Below are positions 24,895-32,905 of a stretch of 51,919 bases of DNA, piece by piece (within the stretch, counting starts at the first letter, position 1; each line of letters starts with the position of its first letter). This DNA comes from JASGCK01 sp031538565. Its GTDB lineage: Bacteria; Pseudomonadota; Gammaproteobacteria; Burkholderiales; Burkholderiaceae_C. The position numbers and the translations under genes were made by a program. Location: the NCBI GenBank assembly GCA_031538565.1, contig JAVKLS010000039.1, positions 1-51,919 on the forward strand, written 5' to 3'. Below the pieces are notes generated by a model. That model searched no databases. It was not told the DNA's origin and worked only from the letters and a program-made list of their open reading frames with translations.

Positions 24895-24914
24895 AAAAGA
24901 ACGACCGTTCTTTT
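24895..24914. promoter_or_regulatory. Perfect palindromic operator upstream of the TetR gene
   Basis: AAAAGAACG and CGTTCTTTT are exact inverted repeats around the central AC, 20 bases in all, ending 19 bases before the TetR start codon. The size and symmetry are usual for TetR-family operators. Autorepression of the regulator and of the acyl-CoA dehydrogenase and crotonase genes downstream is inferred, since these three genes appear to form one transcript. Confidence 0.7.
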
Positions 24915-24933
24915 CAGGCTACACTCGCCTGCC

Positions 24934-25545
24934 ATGAATACCGTCAAACTCGCATCCAAAGCCGAGCAAACCAAGCGCGGCATCATTGATGCTGCGCTTA
25001 GACTTGCCGCGCAAATCGGTTTGGAGGGCTTGTCCATTGGCGTGTTGGCCGAAGTGACTCACATGAGCAAATCGGGCGTATTTGCCCACTTTGGCTCGCG
25101 TGAAGAGTTACAAATTTCAGTCGTGCGTGAATACTTTACTCGCTTTGAGCGCGACGTGTTCATGCCTGCACTCGCGCTCCCGCGAGGCTTACCGCGCTTG
25201 CGAGGGCTATTTGCCAATTGGATGCGCCAAGTCGCACACGAAATCCAATCGGGCTGCATTTTTATTAGCGGGGCAGTAGAGTTTGATGATCGCACCAGTC
25301 CCGTGCGAGATGCGCTAGAGCAATCCATTCAAACTTGGTTTGCCGCTGTGCGCCGCTGCGTTGCCATCGCAATTGACGAAGGCCACTTGCGCCCAAGCGT
25401 TGACCCCAAGCAAGTGGTATTTGAAATCCACGGACTCATTTTGGCGCTGCATTACGAAGCCAAATTTATCAAATCCCCCAAATCCACAGAGCGCGCCGAA
25501 GTGGGATTTGACAACCTCATCGACCGCTACAAATCTGAACCCTAA
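24934..25545 (+). CDS. TetR/AcrR family regulator of an acyl-CoA oxidation operon
   Basis: 203 residues. The N-terminal helix-turn-helix is readable: TKRGIIDAALRLAAQIGLEG, then LSIGVLAEVTHMSKSGVFAHF (split after residue 20 here), where SKSGVFAHFGSREEL is the recognition-helix region. The C-terminal ligand domain (about 70-203) resembles those of TetR proteins near fatty acid genes; an acyl-CoA effector is an inference. The stop codon TAA overlaps the AAGGAG ribosome-binding site of the acyl-CoA dehydrogenase gene, indicating an operon. The perfect operator 19 bases upstream supports autoregulation. Confidence 0.9.
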   Translation: MNTVKLASKAEQTKRGIIDAALRLAAQIGLEGLSIGVLAEVTHMSKSGVFAHFGSREELQISVVREYFTRFERDVFMPALALPRGLPRLRGLFANWMRQVAHEIQSGCIFISGAVEFDDRTSPVRDALEQSIQTWFAAVRRCVAIAIDEGHLRPSVDPKQVVFEIHGLILALHYEAKFIKSPKSTERAEVGFDNLIDRYKSEP

Positions 25546-25555
25546 GGAGTTAATC

Positions 25556-27373
25556 ATGCCATCCTACACCCCCCCCTTGCGCGACTTGCAGTTTGTGATG
25601 CACGAGCTATTGCAAGTCACGAGCGAACTCGAGCAAATGCCCAAATATGCGGAGTTGGATGCCTCCACCCTGAACGCCGTAATGGAAGAAGGCGGCAAGT
25701 TCGCTGCTGGCGTCACTTTTCCAATCAACGCCAGCGGCGACCGCGAAGGCTGCCAGCTTGACCTTGCAACGCATAGCATCCAAACACCCAAAGGCTGGAA
25801 GGAGGCCTACGCTAAATATGTGGAAGGCGGCTGGCCTGCGCTTTCGGGCGACCCTAAGTGGGGCGGGCAAGGTCTGCCCATTGTGCTCAATCAAGCGTTT
25901 TACGAAATGCTCAACTCCGCCAACCAAGCGTGGACCATGTACCCGGGCCTTGCCCACGGCGCACACGCCGCCATCGAAGCGCACGGTACGGAAGAGCAAA
26001 AAAACGCTTATTTACCCAAAATCACCACGGGCGAATGGCTAGGAACCATGTGCCTGACCGAGGCACATTGCGGCACCGACCTTGGACTGCTACGCACCCA
26101 AGCCGCGCCCCAAGCAGACGGCAGCTATTTGTTATCGGGTTCCAAAATTTTTATCAGTGGCGGCGATAGCGACTTTGCTGCCAACATCATTCACTTGGTA
26201 CTAGCTCGCTTGCCCGATGCGCCCGCTGGCAGCAAAGGCATTAGCCTTTTTATCGTGCCCAAATTTTTGGTGAGTAGCGATGGCTCACTAGGCGCACGCA
26301 ACCCTATTTTTGTGACGGGCATCGAACACAAAATGGGCATCAATGGCAGCGCCACCTGCCAAATAAGCATGGACGGCGCACGCGGCTTTCTGCTAGGCGA
26401 ACCCAATAAAGGGCTTGCCGCCATGTTTGTGATGATGAATGCTGCCCGCATCGGCGTAGGAATGCAGTCTTTAGGACTAACCGAAATCGCCTACCAAAAT
26501 GCTCTCGCGTATGCCAAAGACCGCATCCAGATGCGCTCGCTGACGGGCGCAAAAAATCCAAGCCAAGCAGCCGACGCCATCATCGTGCATCCCGATGTTC
26601 GCAAACTCTTGCTCACCGCCAAAGCTTATGCCGAGGGCGGTCGCGCCATGAGCCTGTACTGCGCGCTGCTCATCGACAAAGAACACAACCACCCTAACGA
26701 AGCCGTACGCAAAGAAAGCGCCGACCTCGTGGCACTGCTCACGCCCATCGTGAAAGCCTTCCTCACCGATAACGGGCACACAGCCACCAACGCCTGCTTG
26801 CAAGTTTTTGGGGGTCACGGCTTTATTAAAGAGTGGGGTATGGAGCAGTTTGTGCGCGACAACCGCATCAACATGATTTACGAAGGCACGAATGCTGTGC
26901 AATCGCTGGATTTGCTTGGGCGAAAAGTTCTCAGCAACAACGGTGAGAACTTAAAGAAATTTGGCAAACAAATAAGCCAGTTCATTGCTCAAGTTAAGGA
27001 TGACGAGCAGCTTGCCGATGAGATGCAAGAGTTCATTACCCCTCTGGTTGATCTCAGTCAAAAAATGGCGAGCTTCACCACCGAAATTGGAATGCGTGCA
27101 TTTCAAAACGCTAACGAAATTGGCGCCGCATCCACCGACTATTTACGCGTATCGGGGCATTTGGTGTTTGGCTACTTTTTTGCCCGCATGGCGTACATCA
27201 GCTTGCAAGCCACAACCAGCGGCTCTTGCGGCGCAGATGTGCAGTTTTACCAAGGCAAGCTGCAAACCGCACGGTTTTATTTTGCTAAGCTCATGCCCGA
27301 AACACTCACCCTTATGGCAACCGTGCGAGCAGGCGCCCCAGCAATCATGGACACCGAGGCGGCACTGGCTTAA
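25556..27373 (+). CDS. Acyl-CoA dehydrogenase, large FadE-like type
   Basis: 605 residues from the ATG at 25556, preceded by AAGGAG 6 bases away; in-frame codons further upstream overlap the regulator gene and are not used. The length fits the class with an extra C-terminal domain rather than the 380-residue type. CLTEAHCGTDLGLL and KIFISGGDSDFA are the flavin and substrate signatures, QVFGGHGFIKEWGMEQFVRD and MIYEGTNAVQSLDLLGRK hold the conserved C-terminal helices, and the glutamate of YEGTN is the catalytic base. It should introduce the 2,3 double bond of an acyl-CoA with FAD. The chain-length specificity cannot be told. Confidence 0.93.
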   Translation: MPSYTPPLRDLQFVMHELLQVTSELEQMPKYAELDASTLNAVMEEGGKFAAGVTFPINASGDREGCQLDLATHSIQTPKGWKEAYAKYVEGGWPALSGDPKWGGQGLPIVLNQAFYEMLNSANQAWTMYPGLAHGAHAAIEAHGTEEQKNAYLPKITTGEWLGTMCLTEAHCGTDLGLLRTQAAPQADGSYLLSGSKIFISGGDSDFAANIIHLVLARLPDAPAGSKGISLFIVPKFLVSSDGSLGARNPIFVTGIEHKMGINGSATCQISMDGARGFLLGEPNKGLAAMFVMMNAARIGVGMQSLGLTEIAYQNALAYAKDRIQMRSLTGAKNPSQAADAIIVHPDVRKLLLTAKAYAEGGRAMSLYCALLIDKEHNHPNEAVRKESADLVALLTPIVKAFLTDNGHTATNACLQVFGGHGFIKEWGMEQFVRDNRINMIYEGTNAVQSLDLLGRKVLSNNGENLKKFGKQISQFIAQVKDDEQLADEMQEFITPLVDLSQKMASFTTEIGMRAFQNANEIGAASTDYLRVSGHLVFGYFFARMAYISLQATTSGSCGADVQFYQGKLQTARFYFAKLMPETLTLMATVRAGAPAIMDTEAALA

Positions 27374-27392
27374 ATTCAACTGAAAGCTCTCT

Positions 27393-28157
27393 ATGACCGA
27401 AATTCTTAAGCACACTGAAGCGGGCATCATGACGCTCACGCTCAACCGCGTGGATAAAAAAAATTCGCTCACCAGCGCTATGTACGGCTTGCTTGCCGAT
27501 GGAGTCGAACAGGCCAAGGCGGACGCCAGCGTTCACGCCCTTGTCATCCAAGGCCACGCTACCATTTTTAGTGCGGGCAACGACATTGCCGACTTTCTGC
27601 ACCGCCCACCCAGTACGAGCGAAGCGCCCGTATTTCGCTTTTTGCACGGTATTGCCGCCTTTCCAAAGCCGCTGGTAGCTGCCGTTTGCGGACCCGCAGT
27701 TGGTATTGGAACGACCATGCTATTTCACTGCGACTTAGTCTATGCGGGCGACAACGCCGCCTTTGCCATGCCATTTGTCAATTTGGGCATCGTGCCCGAG
27801 GCCGCATCCAGTCTGCTTGTGCCGCAAATGTTTGGCTACCACCGCGCTGCCGAAGCTTTGTTACTAGGTGAGCCGTTTATGGCAGAGGCGGCGCTAGAAG
27901 TGGGGCTCGTCAACAAAGTGCTACCGCCCACAGAAACAAACGACTACGCCCAAGGCGTGGCTAAAAAACTAGCAGCAAAACCGCTTTCATCGCTCATAGA
28001 AACTAAGCGGCTACTCAAAATGGGGCAAATGTCTGCCGTTCACACGCGCATGGACGAAGAGGCTGCTATCTTTGGTCGGATGCTCGGCGAGCCTGCTGCC
28101 AAAGAAGCTTTTGGCGCGTTCATGGAAAAGCGTAAGCCTGATTTTTCTAAGCTGTAA
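27393..28157 (+). CDS. Crotonase family protein (enoyl-CoA hydratase/isomerase)
   Basis: 254 residues. Oxyanion-hole motifs are FSAGNDIADF (about 59-68) and GPAVGIGTTMLFHCDLVYA (about 100-118). Hydratases normally carry two catalytic glutamates. Here the second is present (Glu136 in LGIVPEAASS) but the first is replaced by threonine (about Thr108). One glutamate is the pattern of delta3,delta2-enoyl-CoA isomerases, so this may be an isomerase for unsaturated substrates rather than a true hydratase. It follows the acyl-CoA dehydrogenase by 19 bases in the TetR-controlled operon, which fits beta-oxidation. Confidence 0.88.
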   Translation: MTEILKHTEAGIMTLTLNRVDKKNSLTSAMYGLLADGVEQAKADASVHALVIQGHATIFSAGNDIADFLHRPPSTSEAPVFRFLHGIAAFPKPLVAAVCGPAVGIGTTMLFHCDLVYAGDNAAFAMPFVNLGIVPEAASSLLVPQMFGYHRAAEALLLGEPFMAEAALEVGLVNKVLPPTETNDYAQGVAKKLAAKPLSSLIETKRLLKMGQMSAVHTRMDEEAAIFGRMLGEPAAKEAFGAFMEKRKPDFSKL

Positions 28158-28230
28158 GCGGCCGCCCTCACTCTCAATCAGTCGCCCAAGTGAGGTAGGG
28201 TAGCATTGAAGGCTAGTGAAAAGGTTAATC

Positions 28231-29064
28231 ATGCTTTATCCAGAACTTTTTAGACAGCTTGAATCCGTCCGCTGGGACATGAATAAAGACATTCCTTGGG
28301 ATGCGTTTGATCTCGCCAAACTCAGCGACGAGCAAGCGCAAACCATCCGCATGAATGCCATTACCGAGTGGTCGGCGCTGCCCGCCACCGAGATGTTTTT
28401 GCGCGACAACAAAGACGACAGCGATTTTTCCGCCTTTATGTCCATTTGGTTTTTCGAAGAGCAAAAGCACTCCCTCGTATTGATGGAGTATTTGCGCCGC
28501 TTTCGCCCCGAACTCACACCCACCGAGGCAGAGCTTCACGCCGTGCGTTTTGAGTTTGAACCCGCGCCGCCGCTTGAGACGTTGATGCTGCACTTTTGCG
28601 GCGAAATCCGCCTCAACCATTGGTATCGCTGCGCCGCCGAGTGGCACACCGAGCCCGTTATTAAGCATATCTACACCACGCTCTCGCAAGACGAAGCTCG
28701 GCACGGCGGCGCTTACCTGCGCTACATGAAGCGCGCCATCGAGCACTTTGGCACAGAGGCCAAAGCCGCTTTCGCCAAAATTGGCGTGCTCATGGCTTCG
28801 GCGCGGCGCACCGCTCAGGCGCTGCATCCGACCAATTTGCACGTCAACAAGTCGCTGTTTCCACGCGACACGATTCAAAGCCGCTTACCCAACCCCCAGT
28901 GGCTAGAGCACTGGTTAGATAAGCAAATCCATTTTGATTCTGCGTGGGAAGGCAAGGTCATTGAGCGCATCTTGCACAACATGAGTTTGCTAATGGAGCG
29001 CAGTTTTGTAACGGTGCAAGAGCTCAATCGCTTTCGCAAAGAGATCACACCAAAAGCAAGCTGA
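28231..29064 (+). CDS. Ferritin-like diiron protein of unknown function
   Basis: 277 residues from the ATG at 28231, with AAGG 6 bases before it. The ligands expected of a ferritin-like diiron four-helix bundle can be followed: Glu46, Glu77 and His80 in FFEEQKHS, Glu125 in HFCGEIRLNH, and Glu155 with His158 in QDEARHGG. This pattern is shared by acyl-ACP desaturases, ribonucleotide reductase R2 and related oxidases. No signal peptide or membrane segment is seen. The gene follows the crotonase gene by 73 bases and precedes rfaE2 by 10. A role in lipid or fatty acid oxidation is possible but not shown. Confidence 0.72.
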   Translation: MLYPELFRQLESVRWDMNKDIPWDAFDLAKLSDEQAQTIRMNAITEWSALPATEMFLRDNKDDSDFSAFMSIWFFEEQKHSLVLMEYLRRFRPELTPTEAELHAVRFEFEPAPPLETLMLHFCGEIRLNHWYRCAAEWHTEPVIKHIYTTLSQDEARHGGAYLRYMKRAIEHFGTEAKAAFAKIGVLMASARRTAQALHPTNLHVNKSLFPRDTIQSRLPNPQWLEHWLDKQIHFDSAWEGKVIERILHNMSLLMERSFVTVQELNRFRKEITPKAS

Positions 29065-29074
29065 CACTTTTGCT

Positions 29075-29560
29075 ATGTCAGCCCATTTATCCACCACCAA
29101 AATCGCGACGCGCCAAGCAGCAGCGGCTGCAACTGCGGCCCTGCCAAAGCCCGTTATTTTTACCAATGGCGTGTTTGATGTGCTGCACAAAGGCCACGTC
29201 ACCTACCTTGCGGCAGCGCGCAACTTGGGCGCAAGTTTGGTGGTTGCTTTAAACACGGACGCATCAGCAAAGCGTTTGGGAAAAGGTCCGGACAGACCCC
29301 TCAACAACGAAGCGGATCGCGCCTGCGTCATTGCCGCACTAGAGGCCGTGAGCTTGGTCACCGTATTTGATGAAGACACGCCGCTAGAAATCATCCGTGA
29401 GCTACGCCCAGACGTGCTGGTAAAAGGCGGTGACTACGACATGAGCAAACTTGCCGAAACCCACCTCGTCGAGTCCTACGGTGGCAAAGCACTCGCGCTG
29501 TCGTTTGTGGATGGCTACTCCACCACCGCACTCGTCAAGCGTATTCAGGCGACAAAGTAA
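29075..29560 (+). CDS. rfaE2: D-glycero-beta-D-manno-heptose 1-phosphate adenylyltransferase
   Basis: 161 residues, the separate nucleotidyltransferase half of HldE, without the kinase domain. It makes ADP-heptose for the lipopolysaccharide inner core. The nucleotidyltransferase motif FTNGVFDVLHKGHVTYL has His38 and His41 of HxGH; VALNTDASAKRLGKGPDRP and VKGGDYDMSKL follow, and the C-terminal YSTTALVKRI corresponds to the SxTT region that binds nucleotide. Betaproteobacteria usually encode the kinase elsewhere as a separate gene. It is convergent with pyrE, with a 5-base gap. Confidence 0.95.
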   Translation: MSAHLSTTKIATRQAAAAATAALPKPVIFTNGVFDVLHKGHVTYLAAARNLGASLVVALNTDASAKRLGKGPDRPLNNEADRACVIAALEAVSLVTVFDEDTPLEIIRELRPDVLVKGGDYDMSKLAETHLVESYGGKALALSFVDGYSTTALVKRIQATK

Positions 29561-29565
29561 CTGAG

Positions 29566-30225
29566 CTATACCCCATAACGCTCGCGATACGCGGCAACTG
29601 CTGGCATATGTGCGGCAAGGTCTTGCCCCGAAAGGCTTTGCAAGTACCCCAGCAAATCTGCCAGCGTCGCAATGTGGCACACGGCAAGTCCTAACTCACG
29701 GCTCACATATTGCACAGCGCTGTAATTAACTTCAACGCCGTTTTCAATGCCCCGCTCTTGGCGGTCTAGCGCAATTGCAATAGCGTGGGGCGTCGCACCT
29801 GCGGCTTTGATGCAGGCAATCGACTCCTTTGCCGCCGTGCCCGCCGACATCACGTCGTCAATAATCAGCACCCGACCCTTCAGCGGCGCGCCAACTAACG
29901 ATCCGCCCTCGCCGTGGTCTTTCGCCTCTTTGCGGTTATAGGCAAACGGCGCATTTTTTCCTTGTCGCGCTAGTTCTACTGCCACCGTTGCGGCCAGCGG
30001 AATGCCTTTGTAAGCGGGGCCAAAAATCATGTCAAATTCAATGCCACTTTGAATAATGCTTGCCGCATAAAATTGCGCCAATGCCAACATTTTTACGCCG
30101 TCGTCAAAAAGTCCCGCGTTAAAAAAATAAGGACTCATGCGCCCCGATTTGAGCTTGTATTCACCAAACTTGAGAACGCCCGAATCAAGCGCAAATTTAA
30201 CGAAGGATTGGGCATCTAAGTTCAT
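29566..30225 (-). CDS. pyrE: Orotate phosphoribosyltransferase
   Basis: 219 residues. It couples orotate to PRPP, giving OMP in pyrimidine synthesis. The PRPP loop RVLIIDDVMSAGTA lies near 118-131, YFFNAGLFDDG near 33-43 and MIFGPAYKGIPLAATVA near 67-82. The flexible lysine-containing loop is AYNRKEAKDHGEGGSLVG. Start is the ATG at 30225, and it is divergent from xth across 32 bases, a neighbour pair common in Burkholderiales. Nothing is missing relative to the E. coli enzyme (213 residues). Confidence 0.96.
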   Translation of the reverse strand: MNLDAQSFVKFALDSGVLKFGEYKLKSGRMSPYFFNAGLFDDGVKMLALAQFYAASIIQSGIEFDMIFGPAYKGIPLAATVAVELARQGKNAPFAYNRKEAKDHGEGGSLVGAPLKGRVLIIDDVMSAGTAAKESIACIKAAGATPHAIAIALDRQERGIENGVEVNYSAVQYVSRELGLAVCHIATLADLLGYLQSLSGQDLAAHMPAVAAYRERYGV

Positions 30226-30257
30226 TTTTAGTCTCGTTTTTTGAAATCACTATCGCT

Positions 30258-31049
30258 ATGTTTACGCTCACCAGTCTCAATCTCAATGGCATCCGATCTG
30301 CTGCCAATAAAGGCTTAGAGGCCTGGGTAGAAAAGGTTGCGTCTGATTGTATTTGTGTTCAAGAAATTAAGGCGCAAGCCGCGGACATGGCAGGACGCTT
30401 TGAGTCAATTGCGGGCATGACGGGTTACTTCCAGTTTGCCGAAAAAAAAGGTTACTCGGGCGTGGGTGTTTATTCGCGCCACGAGCCCAGCGATGTGATC
30501 CTAGGCTTTGACGGCGGTGAGTTTGATGCCGAAGGTCGTTTTGTTGAGCTTCGCTTTGACACACCCGCGCACAAGCGCTCCATTATCAGCAGCTATTTTC
30601 CTAGCGGCTCATCGGGCGACGAGAGGCAAGCCGCCAAGTTCCGATTTTTAGACTTGATGTACCGGCATCTGATGGGTTTAAAAAAGAAACGTGACTTTAT
30701 TCTGTGCGGCGACATCAACATCGCACACCAAAACATCGATCTTAAAAATTGGAAGAGCAACCAAAAAAATAGCGGCTTTACCCCCGAAGAGCGTGCGTGG
30801 ATGAGCAAGCTCACCACCGAAGGCGGCATCACAGATGTCTACCGCCAGCTAGAGCCCACCGCCACCGATAACGCCTACACGTGGTGGAGCAACCGCGGGC
30901 AAGCTTATGCCAATAACGTGGGGTGGCGACTAGACTATCACCTTGCCACGCCCTCACTTGCCAATCTTGCGCGTAGCGTGAGCATTTACAAAGGCGAGAA
31001 ATTCTCCGATCACGCGCCCGTCACCGCGGCATACGATTTCAACCTCTAA
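30258..31049 (+). CDS. xth: Exodeoxyribonuclease III / AP endonuclease
   Basis: 263 residues of the endonuclease-exonuclease-phosphatase fold. It acts in base excision repair at abasic sites. MFTLTSLNLNGIRSAANKGL at the N-terminus, the metal-binding glutamate in CVQEIKAQ, FILCGDINIAHQNIDLKN, and the C-terminal catalytic motif SDHAPV are all conserved. Length agrees with E. coli XthA (268). An alpha/beta hydrolase gene follows after 6 bases, so they may be cotranscribed. Confidence 0.95.
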   Translation: MFTLTSLNLNGIRSAANKGLEAWVEKVASDCICVQEIKAQAADMAGRFESIAGMTGYFQFAEKKGYSGVGVYSRHEPSDVILGFDGGEFDAEGRFVELRFDTPAHKRSIISSYFPSGSSGDERQAAKFRFLDLMYRHLMGLKKKRDFILCGDINIAHQNIDLKNWKSNQKNSGFTPEERAWMSKLTTEGGITDVYRQLEPTATDNAYTWWSNRGQAYANNVGWRLDYHLATPSLANLARSVSIYKGEKFSDHAPVTAAYDFNL

Positions 31050-31055
31050 CCACGC

Positions 31056-31697
31056 ATGAACAGCAAAACACAGCTCACGCGCATTGACGGGCCTGCAGGC
31101 TTACTCGAAGTCCAAATCGACGAGGCCGATGCGGACGTCCCCTTTCAAGGCGTTGCCGTCAACGCACATCCGCATCCGTTGTATGGTGGCGATATGAATA
31201 ACAAAGTCGTACAAACTTTGGCAAAAACTTTTATATCTTCGGGCTGGCGGGCCATTCGCTTTAACTTTCGCGGCGTTGGCAAAAGCAGCGGCGAATACGC
31301 GCACGGCATTGGCGAGACTGACGACTTACTCGCCATCATTCGCTACTTTGCACCCACGGGAGCGCTATGTCTTGGTGGATTTTCCTTTGGCACATACACC
31401 GTCACTCACGCGCTGCAAAGCATGGCGGCGAGCGGGCGCGACGTGGCGCACGATGTCACGCGCATTGCCTTAATTGGTGCGGCCGTTGGTAAGTTCAATC
31501 TCGCGCCCATTGCGCCCGAGTTGCACGCCAAAACCTTGGTGCTACACGCGGAGGCCGACGACACCGTGCCGCTTGCCGCCGTGATGGACTGGGCGCGTCC
31601 GCAAAGCTTGCCGGTCACCGTTGTGCCTGCGGGTTCTCATTTCTTTCACGGGCAATTGCCCCTTCTTAAAAATCTAGTTGCCCGCCATTTGGCGTAA
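31056..31697 (+). CDS. Alpha/beta hydrolase (COG2945-type small serine hydrolase)
   Basis: 213 residues. The strand order and catalytic triad are readable: nucleophile serine in GGFSFGTYTV, aspartate in HAEADDTVPL, histidine in GSHFFHGQLP. Upstream elements HPHPLYGGDMNNKVV and RFNFRGVGKSSGEYAHG are typical of this small family. No lid domain or signal peptide is seen, so it is probably cytosolic. The substrate is unknown, and general esterase activity is all that can be claimed. It follows xth by 6 bases and precedes the DD-carboxypeptidase gene by 32. Confidence 0.82.
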   Translation: MNSKTQLTRIDGPAGLLEVQIDEADADVPFQGVAVNAHPHPLYGGDMNNKVVQTLAKTFISSGWRAIRFNFRGVGKSSGEYAHGIGETDDLLAIIRYFAPTGALCLGGFSFGTYTVTHALQSMAASGRDVAHDVTRIALIGAAVGKFNLAPIAPELHAKTLVLHAEADDTVPLAAVMDWARPQSLPVTVVPAGSHFFHGQLPLLKNLVARHLA

Positions 31698-31729
31698 CAA
31701 GCACTCGGCATTCCCTGCTTCAACTCCAC

Positions 31730-32905
31730 ATGAAATACTGGCTCTCCCTTATTGCGCTTTGCTGCGCCGCCCACAGTTTTGCCCAAAGCCCCGTCCCGCC
31801 CGAAATTGAAGCTCGCGCTTATTTATTGCTTGACCTCACGGCGGGTGGTCAAGTGCTCGCGGCCAAAAATGCCGATCAGCCTGTGGAGCCCGCATCGCTG
31901 ACCAAACTGATGACGGCCTACCTCACGTTTGATGCGCTCAAGCACAAAAAACTGAGCCTCGAGCAGCGCCTACCCGTCAGTGTGCGTGCGTGGAAGATGG
32001 AGGGCTCGCGTATGTTTATTGATCCCAAAATGCAAGTGCGCGTGGACGATTTACTCAAAGGACTGATCGTGCAGTCTGGCAACGACGCTGCCGTAGCGCT
32101 AGCAGAAGGTGTAGGCGGTTCGGTGGAAGGCTTTGTCGTCCAAATGAACGAGCGCGCCAAGCAGCTAGGCATGATGCACACGCATTACGCCAACCCCGAG
32201 GGGCTCACCATAGCGGGGCATAGCACCACAGCGCAAGACTTGGCGGTGCTAGCCACGCGCCTGATGAGCGACTTTCCAGACTACATTGGCTACTACGCGC
32301 TGCAAAAGTATCGACTAGCAGGCTCACCCAAATCCAACGACACTAATCGCAACAAGCTGTTGTTTCGCAGCCCCACGCAAACGGGATTTACCGTGGATGG
32401 GCTCAAAACAGGGCACACCGAGGCTGCTGGTTATTGTTTTGTCGTGACGGCCAAACGTGCCGACGCCCGCGTGGGTGAACGCCGCTTACTCGCCGTTTTG
32501 CTGGGCACGCGCAGTGAAACAGCTCGCGCCACTGAGGGCGAAAAATTGCTGTCCTGGGGTTACAGCGCATTTGAAGATTTCAAACTATTTGACGCAGGAA
32601 CAACCGTTGCCACAGGAAAGGTATGGAGGGGAACAAGCGGCGAAGTCAAACTAGGACTCGCAAGCGGCAAAGCGCTCATCGTTGCCGTACCCACAGGCAC
32701 AACCGCAGCGCAAGTTGCATCGCAAGTGACGCGGCAAAGCCGCATCGTTGCGCCCGTGGTTGCAGGACAAAACTTGGGGGTGGTCAATGTGCTAATTAAT
32801 CATCAAGCGTGGCAAAGTCTTCCGCTGCAAGCCATGCAGGATGTGCCGCTCTCTGGTTGGATTGGCCGAGTGCTAGACAGCATTTGGATGCTGTTTAAAT
32901 CATAA
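31730..32905 (+). CDS. dacC: D-alanyl-D-alanine carboxypeptidase (PBP5/6-type)
   Basis: 391 residues. A signal peptide (MKYWLSLIALCCAAHSFAQS, cut near residue 19) exports it. The penicillin-binding triad motifs are Ser56-x-x-Lys59 in PASLTKLMTAYL, Ser116-Gly-Asn in VQSGNDAAVAL, and Lys226-Thr-Gly in VDGLKTGHTEAAGYC. A C-terminal beta domain and an amphipathic end (WIGRVLDSIWMLFKS) should attach it to the periplasmic face of the inner membrane. It trims the terminal alanine of murein pentapeptides. The symbol stands for the PBP5/6 group; dacA is equally possible. Its 3' end overlaps the slmA stop by 11 bases. Confidence 0.93.
   Translation: MKYWLSLIALCCAAHSFAQSPVPPEIEARAYLLLDLTAGGQVLAAKNADQPVEPASLTKLMTAYLTFDALKHKKLSLEQRLPVSVRAWKMEGSRMFIDPKMQVRVDDLLKGLIVQSGNDAAVALAEGVGGSVEGFVVQMNERAKQLGMMHTHYANPEGLTIAGHSTTAQDLAVLATRLMSDFPDYIGYYALQKYRLAGSPKSNDTNRNKLLFRSPTQTGFTVDGLKTGHTEAAGYCFVVTAKRADARVGERRLLAVLLGTRSETARATEGEKLLSWGYSAFEDFKLFDAGTTVATGKVWRGTSGEVKLGLASGKALIVAVPTGTTAAQVASQVTRQSRIVAPVVAGQNLGVVNVLINHQAWQSLPLQAMQDVPLSGWIGRVLDSIWMLFKS

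Noticed and set aside
25340..25555. In-frame N-terminal extension of the acyl-CoA dehydrogenase
   Set aside because: It overlaps the whole 3' end of the TetR gene and ignores the AAGGAG directly before the ATG at 25556.
28166..28195. CCTCACT / AGTGAGG inverted repeat after the crotonase gene
   Set aside because: Seven pairs with a 16-base loop and no T-run; too weak to call a terminator.
28225..28878. 217-codon open frame antisense to the ferritin-like gene
   Set aside because: It mirrors the real gene, whose metal ligand motifs are convincing; the translation has no recognisable domain.
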